Of a stretch of DNA of 47,820 nucleotides, positions 6,546 to 14,184 are shown piece by piece. The first letter of the stretch is position 1. Each line of letters begins with the position of its first letter. A program made the translations under genes and the position numbers. Origin of the DNA: a virus; the IMG/VR virus record IMGVR_UViG_3300044617_002280, positions 1 through 47,820 of that record. One strand, written 5' to 3'. Below the pieces are notes generated by a model. The model saw only the letters and a list, made by a program, of their open reading frames with translations, was not told the DNA's origin and made no database searches.

Positions 6546-9496
6546 TGGCGTCATTTTACCCAAAATTTTTATCTCGCACACAGTTAAATTTTAATGGTGA
6601 AATAGCAAATACGTTTAGCTGGGTACCAAACTCTGTCAGCACGCACCCAGAATACTCTCAAACTGTATTACACGTAAATACTGGGTACCCGGAAGGTTTT
6701 GTCTATGTACCGAGAGGTTTTATCGCTATTGGAGATTTTCGCTCCTTACGAGTTGTAACACCAAATACTTTTCTTGTTAACCTTTTTTCTAAAAGTATAC
6801 CTAGCATCGATAGTCTTGACAACGTACCACTCCCTTTTGGTTTATATTTACAAGGCGAAATTAACAACGCAACGGTGTTTGTAGGAGGTATTATTTTAGA
6901 ACCTTTAAATGCTTTCTACTCCGTAATAAGGGACCCCTCTATACCTATAGATTTTGAAGCAGATATCTTAGAGCTTGGTTCAGCTGATACAAACACCGAT
7001 TTTAGTGGTAGTGATACAACCTACACTAAGTTAAGTGCAAGTAAAGAAATACCGACTCATTTTCTTCATGACTCTACAGCTACAGTGATACCATCAGGTA
7101 TCACTGCTTTTTTTGAAGATACATCTTGGATTAACACTATTATAAAACAAATTAACCAGAGTACGGTTAACATTATATTAACTGGTTATAGTTCCGATTA
7201 CAATACTTTAGAAATAACAAACAAAGAAATAAAAATAACAGATGTAGTTAATTATAACTCACTTCTTTCTGGAGCAGTTGGTTGGGCAGAAATTATAGAA
7301 GGTGTAGACTATAACCACATAACGCTTGCTACACAAACAATTATATTAACAGCTACTAATGCTGACTATTCTAATTTTTTATCTTCAAACAAACAAATAA
7401 AACAAATACTCTTTTCAACAGTCTTTACAACCCCAACAGGTTTTAGTTCTGATTTTGTAGATTTAGAAATAGTTAATAAAGTAATTAGAGACCCTAGTTT
7501 TTTTACAGTAATTTCTAAACTTACAGGTTTTAGTTCTGATTTTGTAGATTTAGAAATAGATAATAAAGTAATTAGAGATCCTAATTTTTTTACAGTCTTT
7601 ACAACACCAACAGGTATACAAGCTCAGTTTGAAACTTTAAGTACAATTGATAAAAGAGTTATTAGTCCTAATTTTTCAACAGTCTTTACAACCCCAACAG
7701 GTTTTAGTTCTGATTTTGTAGATTTAGAAATAGTTAATAAAGTAATTAGAGACCCTAGTTTTTCTACAGTCTTTACAACACCGACAGGGTTTAGTTCTGA
7801 TTTTGTAGATTTAGAAATAGTTAATAAAGTAATTAGAGACCCTAGTTTTTTTACAGTAATTTCTAAACTTACAGGTACACAGACATGGTTTGAGTCTCTT
7901 AGTACGTTAGATAGTAGATTACCAGAACCCAACACTTCTTTAGTGACAGCTATTCTTACAGGGCTTAATTATGATTTCTTAGATTCAGAAGTAGTTAACA
8001 AGATTGTTAAAAATATTAATTTTTCTACGGAGACAGCTACTTTTACGGGCACTCAAACATGGTTTGAATCTCTTAGTACGCTAGATAGTAGATTACCAGA
8101 ACCCAACACTTCTTTAGTGACATCTATTCTTACGGGCACTCAAACATGGTTTGAATCTCTTAGTACGCTAGATAGTAGATTACCAGAACCCAACACTTCT
8201 TTAGTGACAGCTACTATTACGGGCACTCAAACATGGTTTGAGTCTCTTAGCACGTTAGATAGTAGTTTACCAGAACCCAACACTTCTTTAGTGACAGCTA
8301 TTCTTACAGGTACAAACACCTGGTTTGAGACACTTAGCACATTAAAAGATCTTTACTATCATGAAGAAACATATAATTTACCGTATTTATATTTTCAAGC
8401 TTCAGGAACAAATACTTGGTTTGAAACACTTAGTACTTTAAAAGATTTATACTCTCATAAAGACGTCCTTTTTTTACCTACTTATTTTTATGAAGCCTCT
8501 GGTACAAACACCTGGTTTGAGACACTTAGCACATTAAAAGATCTTTTCTCCCACTATGAGTACTACATACTACCAACCATTAACTATGAAGTTACAGGTA
8601 CAAACACCTGGTTTGAGACACTTAGCACATTAAAAGATCTTTTCTCTCATCAAGAGTATTATATCTTACCTAGTATTAATTTCGAAGCCTCTGGTACAAA
8701 CACCTGGTTTGAGACACTTAGCACATTAAAAGATCTTTTCTCTCATCAAGAGTATTATATCTTACCTAGTATTAATTTCGAAGCCTCTGGTACAAACACC
8801 TGGTTTGAGACACTTAGCACATTAAAAGATCTTTTCTCTCATCAAGAGTACTACATACTACCAACCATTAACTATGAAGTTACAGGGTCGCATATTCGTT
8901 TTGAAACACTTAGCGGGTTAGATAATCTTTTCTCTCATCAAGAGTACTACATACTACCAACCATTAACTATGAAGTTACAGGGTCGCATACAACAATAGA
9001 ACTGTTAACAAGTTTAGGCATGCTCTTTCAGGCTTCCGAATTTTGTAATAATACTACCCAGCTTTCAGGTATTAACACGGTTTCAACACAAATAACTGCA
9101 TCACCCACCACCACAAAATATTTCTTTGAAAATAATAATACATCATCTATCAAGCTAACCGGTGTAAGTACAATTTTAACACGATTAAGTGCATCTTCAT
9201 CGAATAATAGATATTATTTTGAAGGAAAAACAGTGCTCGAACAAATAACAGGTGTAAGTACAATATCAACAAGACTTTCTGCAAACCCGTTAACAATAAA
9301 GTCTTTTGGAGAAAATAAAACCATTTATAATATCCTAACAGGTAGAAACGGAGACTATACGTTGCTTTACGAAAAAAATATAACACCGTTTATAGAAAAA
9401 ACAACTACTTTACAAACAACCACTCTTGGTGGCTCTTGTTTAGATATTTCTCAAGTTTTTTTAATTGGAAAAGTAGTTGTACCTTCAAGTCTTTAA
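6545..9496 (+). CDS. Long repeat fibre protein (87/96-bp tandem array)
   Basis: This 983-residue protein starts with FSWVP (24-28) and TVLHVN (40-45), the docking module shared with 3961 and 6150. From about residue 210 to the end it consists of about 29- to 32-residue repeats beginning with Thr-Gly. In order these are TGFSSDFVDLEI..., TGTQTWFESLSTLDSRL..., TGTNTWFETLSTLKDLF... and finally TGVSTISTRLSA... types. The repeat core is W-F-E-(S/T)-L-S-T-L. Several neighbouring units are identical or nearly so in DNA, implying recent duplication. Such a regular array suggests a long rod or superhelical fibre. Translation start overlaps the preceding stop by one base. An intrinsic-terminator-like hairpin sits inside the gene at 7083-7114. 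Confidence 0.7.
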   Translation: MASFYPKFLSRTQLNFNGEIANTFSWVPNSVSTHPEYSQTVLHVNTGYPEGFVYVPRGFIAIGDFRSLRVVTPNTFLVNLFSKSIPSIDSLDNVPLPFGLYLQGEINNATVFVGGIILEPLNAFYSVIRDPSIPIDFEADILELGSADTNTDFSGSDTTYTKLSASKEIPTHFLHDSTATVIPSGITAFFEDTSWINTIIKQINQSTVNIILTGYSSDYNTLEITNKEIKITDVVNYNSLLSGAVGWAEIIEGVDYNHITLATQTIILTATNADYSNFLSSNKQIKQILFSTVFTTPTGFSSDFVDLEIVNKVIRDPSFFTVISKLTGFSSDFVDLEIDNKVIRDPNFFTVFTTPTGIQAQFETLSTIDKRVISPNFSTVFTTPTGFSSDFVDLEIVNKVIRDPSFSTVFTTPTGFSSDFVDLEIVNKVIRDPSFFTVISKLTGTQTWFESLSTLDSRLPEPNTSLVTAILTGLNYDFLDSEVVNKIVKNINFSTETATFTGTQTWFESLSTLDSRLPEPNTSLVTSILTGTQTWFESLSTLDSRLPEPNTSLVTATITGTQTWFESLSTLDSSLPEPNTSLVTAILTGTNTWFETLSTLKDLYYHEETYNLPYLYFQASGTNTWFETLSTLKDLYSHKDVLFLPTYFYEASGTNTWFETLSTLKDLFSHYEYYILPTINYEVTGTNTWFETLSTLKDLFSHQEYYILPSINFEASGTNTWFETLSTLKDLFSHQEYYILPSINFEASGTNTWFETLSTLKDLFSHQEYYILPTINYEVTGSHIRFETLSGLDNLFSHQEYYILPTINYEVTGSHTTIELLTSLGMLFQASEFCNNTTQLSGINTVSTQITASPTTTKYFFENNNTSSIKLTGVSTILTRLSASSSNNRYYFEGKTVLEQITGVSTISTRLSANPLTIKSFGENKTIYNILTGRNGDYTLLYEKNITPFIEKTTTLQTTTLGGSCLDISQVFLIGKVVVPSSL
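7083..7114 (+). terminator. Intragenic intrinsic-terminator-like hairpin
   Basis: CAGTGATACC (7083-7092), loop ATCA, GGTATCACTG (7097-7106), then C and seven T. This has all elements of a factor-independent terminator on the coding strand, but it lies about 540 bases into the 983-codon gene. Confidence 0.5.
7439..9067 (+). repeat. Tandem array: ten 87-bp units then 96-bp units
   Basis: Units start at 7439, 7526, 7613, 7700, 7787, 7874, 7961, 8048, 8135 and 8222 (87-bp spacing), then at 8309, 8405, 8501, 8597, 8693, 8789, 8885 and 8981 (96-bp spacing; the last is 87 bp). Two successive 96-bp stretches around 8645-8836 appear identical. All are in frame within the fibre gene. Confidence 0.9.
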
Positions 9497-9515
9497 AGAA
9501 AAAGTATTTTTTTTG

Positions 9516-9523
9516 AATAAATA
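9516..9523 (+). promoter_or_regulatory. AATAAATA late-promoter-like motif
   Basis: The motif ends 14 bases before ATG 9538, in a 41-base intergenic gap after the repeat fibre gene. Confidence 0.4.
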
Positions 9524-9537
9524 AAATATATAACTTT

Positions 9538-10638
9538 ATGGAATTACAACTGCACACCAAAGCTGAAGGAACGTATTATTTTTATTCCCCCGATGAAAGC
9601 GGAGACTTAACACTCATCGGGCAATCTGATAACGCTATTACACAGGAAGGCTTAGAATACGTTAAAACTTATGAGTGGGTTAAACTGTTCACAACTTTAA
9701 GAGTTGGATCTGCAGATCATGTACCTGTACCTGATCATTATTACATGAAAGGTCTATCCGGAGAATATACAGCTGTTGGATCTCTTGAATTGTATGCAAA
9801 CCCTGGTTGTGGTTCTTATGTGTTTGGAGACACAGATAATAGTTTAACATATGTGCATCGCAGAAGTTGGAGAGTTAATAATTCCACTTCAACTGATTGG
9901 GTTATTAAAGAAGTTGGTGCTGCTCCTCTCACCCCTGCAGATAATAAAGATTTATTTAGTTATTCTGTTTTACCGCCAGCGGCTCAGGTTACTCTTTCCG
10001 CTGGTAAGTTTATTATAGCGATGTACGAGCTACGACTTACAACAACTTCTGTAGCATCCGGTAAAGATATTAAATTTTTTACAGGGGGAGTTGATTCTTA
10101 CCAGATCCCAGCAACAAATTACCATGGAGTATTAGCTTCACCGTTTGCTCTTCTACAAAACGCTGGTACCGAAATATATTACGCGAACACTGCTGCAGAT
10201 GGTAATTTACTTTTTGAACCAAGTAACACATCCATCTACGGAGGGTTTATTGTACCACCAACTTCCCCTACGACTTCAACTACTTTTGTAAATCAATTTT
10301 TAAATGCAAGAAATGAATTTAAAAAGTTAAGTGCAGCTGGGCCATTACAAGCCGTAAACCCCGCGCCGCCGACATATGTAGTAAACTCTCTAGGTAACTC
10401 ACCACACCTCTTTCATGCAGAACCTACAGATAAATATATCTTTAAAAGGTCGTTTAGATTAACCACTGGCCCTATAACTGGCGCAAGATATAACGGGTTG
10501 GTTATTACAACTAAAGCGCCTACCAGTTTAGCCGATCCTGAAATTTCAGGCACTGGTTGGCAATTAGTTTTTAGCGACACCTGGCTGAGACCAAACAACA
10601 CATACCTTGAACTTTCAGTGACACATACGTGGTCTTAA
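9538..10638 (+). CDS. Hypothetical tail/baseplate structural protein
   Basis: This 366-residue protein is not confidently recognised. It is soluble, beta-rich and begins MELQLHTKAEGTYYFYSPDE, with a Gly-rich middle (YANPGCGSYVFGD) and a C-terminus LELSVTHTWS. The composition is that of a phage structural protein. It has its own upstream AATAAATA motif and lies before an unknown protein and the gp5-like hub, so a baseplate- or tail-associated role is plausible. No enzyme motif seen. Confidence 0.6.
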   Translation: MELQLHTKAEGTYYFYSPDESGDLTLIGQSDNAITQEGLEYVKTYEWVKLFTTLRVGSADHVPVPDHYYMKGLSGEYTAVGSLELYANPGCGSYVFGDTDNSLTYVHRRSWRVNNSTSTDWVIKEVGAAPLTPADNKDLFSYSVLPPAAQVTLSAGKFIIAMYELRLTTTSVASGKDIKFFTGGVDSYQIPATNYHGVLASPFALLQNAGTEIYYANTAADGNLLFEPSNTSIYGGFIVPPTSPTTSTTFVNQFLNARNEFKKLSAAGPLQAVNPAPPTYVVNSLGNSPHLFHAEPTDKYIFKRSFRLTTGPITGARYNGLVITTKAPTSLADPEISGTGWQLVFSDTWLRPNNTYLELSVTHTWS

Positions 10639-10651
10639 TAGTGTGGTTTTT

Positions 10652-10687
10652 AATTTGAAGGCATAATTAATTTTATGCCTTCAAATT
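10652..10687 (+). promoter_or_regulatory. 15-bp inverted repeat burying a start codon
   Basis: AATTTGAAGGCATAA (10652-10666) is perfectly complementary to TTATGCCTTCAAATT (10673-10687), with loop TTAATT. The ATG at 10675-10677 lies within the 3' arm, so the RNA hairpin would sequester the start codon of the next gene. No T-tract follows, arguing against a simple terminator. Confidence 0.75.
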
Positions 10688-11982
10688 GGTTAATAGATTC
10701 TGATAACGGGGAAAACGCTTATAAATTAGCTCTCAGACAGACACCGGAGCTTTCTCCAACTGTTTCAAAATTAACAGGTTTATTTTCTCCGGAAAGTGGT
10801 AGTATAAAAATGTCATTAAACGGCATGCAAACAAATTTAGAAAACGGTAGTAATAATTTAACCGGGCAGCCAGCTATTGAAAATGTTGATTTAGATACGT
10901 ACAGAAGATTGAGGTATCAATATTCAACTATATACTCTAACGTAGTTAATAACTCAACAACTACAACTGATAAAAACCAAGATACTTCATCAGAAGAAGA
11001 TTCGAGGGTCAATAACTTAGGTGAAAAACTTAGAGAAGTTTTAAAACCTGTTTCGAGTTTCTTAGGTTCAACAACCGGTAATATCACTGGGGTGTTACAG
11101 TCTCCTCTCGGATCCGAACTTTCTTTACCTAAAACTATACAGGCTATGATGAATGAGTTAAATCCGAGTGTGTCAGCAAAATATGAAACTTGCTATAAAA
11201 AATGCTGTGCAGATAAACTCGGAGAATACCCAGGTTCGTTATTAGGTAGTGTACAGCAAATTTTAAGAACATCTAAAACCGGAGAACCGACACCAATAAA
11301 TTTTGTTTTAGATATGTATCACGGCTCAATGGACGCTTTAAAGTCGATTAAAGAGCTTTCAGAATCTATTTCTACAATTTTAGAGACTTTTTTTAATAAT
11401 ATTTTAAGAAATGCTTTACCAGATGTAGGTAGGTTATTAGATTCAGTTACAAGTTTTTCAAATCAATTAAACGGGTTATCGCAAGTATTTTCTGGTATTC
11501 AACAAATTAACACACTCACCGATCAATTACAAACTTATACCTCTCAAATAGACAACTTTGTACAAAACCCTTTCGAAGCAGTCAGCTCATATATGCCATC
11601 TCAATCTTTAGGTGGTTTTTCTTTTCAAAACCCTGAACAATTTTTTAAAAAATTTATACCTCCAGATATACAAAACGGATTAGATAAAATACAAGATATT
11701 GCAGGGGGTAGTTTTAGTGGTAAAATGGGGTTTGGTTTAGAAAAAGCTTTAAAGGGCATTCGTGGGAGTGCGATATCAAGTATCGTGGATGGTTACGCAA
11801 CCCAGTTTTCAATGCTATCTCCACTCTTTACAGGCGCACCTCCAGGCGCAATAGCGGAATCTCACGATAATATTGCAGGAGTTTTACAAGCACCAGGTGG
11901 GCCAGAGTATAATATAGATAAAACAACTGGGCAGGTTATACGGGTTAAAAAACCTGAACCACTCTATACCCCTAAATATTAA
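10675..11982 (+). CDS. Hypothetical tail/baseplate protein upstream of the hub
   Basis: This 435-residue protein is not recognised by family. Most is helical and Ser/Asn/Gln-rich; a Cys cluster YKKCCADKLGEYPG lies at about residues 173-186, and a long helical stretch with periodic Leu (SITTILETF-like, FSNQLNGLSQVF, LTDQLQTYTSQI) spans about 225-305. Residues 380-435 contain a Gly/Pro-rich tail. It ends 2 bases before the gp5-like hub gene, so it may be a partner of the hub (for example in the gp27 position), but no similarity to gp27 can be claimed by eye. Its start codon is buried in a perfect 15-bp inverted repeat. Confidence 0.55.
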   Translation: MPSNWLIDSDNGENAYKLALRQTPELSPTVSKLTGLFSPESGSIKMSLNGMQTNLENGSNNLTGQPAIENVDLDTYRRLRYQYSTIYSNVVNNSTTTTDKNQDTSSEEDSRVNNLGEKLREVLKPVSSFLGSTTGNITGVLQSPLGSELSLPKTIQAMMNELNPSVSAKYETCYKKCCADKLGEYPGSLLGSVQQILRTSKTGEPTPINFVLDMYHGSMDALKSIKELSESISTILETFFNNILRNALPDVGRLLDSVTSFSNQLNGLSQVFSGIQQINTLTDQLQTYTSQIDNFVQNPFEAVSSYMPSQSLGGFSFQNPEQFFKKFIPPDIQNGLDKIQDIAGGSFSGKMGFGLEKALKGIRGSAISSIVDGYATQFSMLSPLFTGAPPGAIAESHDNIAGVLQAPGGPEYNIDKTTGQVIRVKKPEPLYTPKY

Positions 11983-11984
11983 AC

Positions 11985-14183
11985 ATGGTCAACGAAAGTC
12001 ATTATAAAAAATACGGTAATTATTTAGGTATTTGTGTAGAGAATAGAGATCCGGAGTGTCGTGGCCGCGTAAAGATTTTTATACCAGGTATAATGCCTGG
12101 TATGCAAGAAAATTGGAACGACGTTGGGCAAGATATTACTATTGAATGTGTAGGTAATAATTTACAAAACTCCTTAGACAGTGCAATTATCGATAAGTTA
12201 AATAAAATACTTCCATGGGCGGAATGCGCGTCTCCGGTTTTTGGATCTTCTACAGCAGGATCTTACGACCCGGTTACAGGTAATTTCAACCAAACCAACT
12301 ACAATGAAGGTGGTGATAGTGTTACAGAGCCAGTTTCTGTAAGTGCACAATTAGGAGAAGATATTGATCAAAATTTAGCAAATTATGTGATGAGTATTGG
12401 AGCAAGAGAAACGAGTTTCAACGAAAAAGAAGCAAATTCTGATTTTTATAATGGCACAGAGACCGTAAAAGGAAAATCTTATAGAAACGCAAATGTTCTT
12501 CGAGGTGTACAAAAAGAAGGTTTAACACTTGAACAATCTCAAGCAAAATACGGAGATTATGGGTTTTTTCAAACCAATCAAAACGATGTTGAACATGCTG
12601 TGCGTTTAGGAGTACCACGAAATGTAGCTTCTGCAATGAATAACGGCGGGGGTAGAGGAAATTACACCCCCGAGCAACAAGCAAGAGCGGTTGCTCAGTA
12701 TATTAAGGCGTTTAAACCTGAAGCTGCAGCAGCAGCTTCTAGAGGAGATTTTGCAACAGCTAATGCTCTTTTAAAGGGAAAATGGCCGAGCTTACCAGGT
12801 GGAAAAAGCCATAGACCGGGGCAAGATGCTAAAGCAAATGTTTGGTTAAATGGCTCTAAGTCTGCTAATATTAATGATCCTGCTAGTAACCCGGATCCTT
12901 CATCATTAGCGCCACCACCACCCCCTCAAAGTTCTTCTGAGGGCGGAGACTATACTTCTAATTCTCAAACACCTTTACCCAATGTTAATGTACAAACAAC
13001 ATCAATGCCATCATTTTCAGGTAAGGCTACTACAGGTACAGGGTTTGAGCAAGCGTTTAAAGATAGAGTTCTTCAAGGTAAGAGCGGGCTTAAAAGTGCA
13101 AATGGCATTACTCTCTGTGGGCAAGGAACACGAAAAGCTGTCGGTTTGGCATTAGGAGATTCTTATTATTCAAATACCGGATTCGGAACAAGCATTACCG
13201 CTCAAACAGCTACTAATGGATATTGGACTAAAAAAGGAGATTTTTTTAATGCAGGTACTGTTAAATCTGATTATAAACCCCAACAAGGAGATGTATTGAT
13301 ACATTCAAAAAACAAAGGAGGGACAGCATACGGGCATGCTCAAGTTTTTTTAGATGGGAAATGGCATTCTTGGAAATCTGGAGACGATGTTCAAGGGTAT
13401 CTTAACAAACCAGGGCAAGAAACAACATTAATGAGATTGACCTCGCAAGGTCAACAAAAACTTGCAAATGCAGGGATAGCAGATGCTACAGCTTTAGGAA
13501 AAGATGGAGAGGTATTACCTGTAACTCCAACTTCAACAAATGATGAAGTAAATGGAGTGGAAGGAGATTATAATAGCAATATTAATAAACATACAACAGA
13601 TACAAAGGCGACACCGATGGATACGACGGGTATGGCGCAAGGGCTTTTTTCAGTACCTAATCCAGGGGCTATGCTTTGGGTATTTTTTAGAGAAGGTAAC
13701 CCGTTATTTCCGGTTTATTTTGCAGCTTCATATGGTGCTAAAGAATGGGGTAGTGTATACACCCAGCAATCGAAACCTGCTTTTTACCCTAAAGGAGATA
13801 ACACCGAAGGGACAGATATTTCACCAATTAACAATCAAGCTATTTTTAGACCTAATAGTTGCGGCGCAATAAAGTTCACAGGGACGGTTACGCCTGAAAA
13901 AGATTATAGAAGTATAAAAATAGGACATGCTAACGGCGGTTTTCACGAACTTCATTCAAAAGGCACGATACATTATTCCCCTAACGAGCATATGTCTCAG
14001 ATTGCTGGAACACATTTTAGTAGTTGCTTAAATAGAGAAGCTTGGACACAAGGTACAGATAATAAAGTTGTTATTGGTAATCAGTACATCGTTATTGGAA
14101 ACCCAACAAACGCTAATATTAAAACTATTGATGAACTAACCGAGAAAGTTAAAAAAATAAACGCAGAAATGCTTAAAGACTAA
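11985..14183 (+). CDS. Baseplate hub/tail lysozyme, gp5-like, with two wall-degrading-type domains
   Basis: This 732-residue protein begins like T4 gp5: GICVENRDPECRGRVKIFIP at residues 15-34 and LPWAECASP at 76-84 form the first part of an OB-fold. Residues about 125-285 resemble a lytic transglycosylase or lysozyme (IGARETSF with candidate catalytic Glu142, and GDYGFFQTNQ at 190-199). After a Pro-rich linker (about 309-314), residues 365-480 look like a CHAP/NlpC-type amidase or peptidase (LCGQGTRKAVG with Cys378; QQGDVLIH; GHAQVF with His451). NPGAMLWVFFREGNPLFPVY (559-578) resembles the closing OB-fold strands of VgrG/gp5, so both enzymes appear inserted into the OB-fold. The protein would pierce the outer membrane and locally open peptidoglycan during injection. 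Confidence 0.8.
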   Translation: MVNESHYKKYGNYLGICVENRDPECRGRVKIFIPGIMPGMQENWNDVGQDITIECVGNNLQNSLDSAIIDKLNKILPWAECASPVFGSSTAGSYDPVTGNFNQTNYNEGGDSVTEPVSVSAQLGEDIDQNLANYVMSIGARETSFNEKEANSDFYNGTETVKGKSYRNANVLRGVQKEGLTLEQSQAKYGDYGFFQTNQNDVEHAVRLGVPRNVASAMNNGGGRGNYTPEQQARAVAQYIKAFKPEAAAAASRGDFATANALLKGKWPSLPGGKSHRPGQDAKANVWLNGSKSANINDPASNPDPSSLAPPPPPQSSSEGGDYTSNSQTPLPNVNVQTTSMPSFSGKATTGTGFEQAFKDRVLQGKSGLKSANGITLCGQGTRKAVGLALGDSYYSNTGFGTSITAQTATNGYWTKKGDFFNAGTVKSDYKPQQGDVLIHSKNKGGTAYGHAQVFLDGKWHSWKSGDDVQGYLNKPGQETTLMRLTSQGQQKLANAGIADATALGKDGEVLPVTPTSTNDEVNGVEGDYNSNINKHTTDTKATPMDTTGMAQGLFSVPNPGAMLWVFFREGNPLFPVYFAASYGAKEWGSVYTQQSKPAFYPKGDNTEGTDISPINNQAIFRPNSCGAIKFTGTVTPEKDYRSIKIGHANGGFHELHSKGTIHYSPNEHMSQIAGTHFSSCLNREAWTQGTDNKVVIGNQYIVIGNPTNANIKTIDELTEKVKKINAEMLKD

Positions 14184-14184
14184 T

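Noticed and set aside
7624-7935. - strand frame across the repeat array
   Set aside because: It mirrors the 87-bp repeats of the + strand fibre gene and has no independent support.
7439-9067. CRISPR array
   Set aside because: Units are contiguous and in-frame coding repeats with no spacers.
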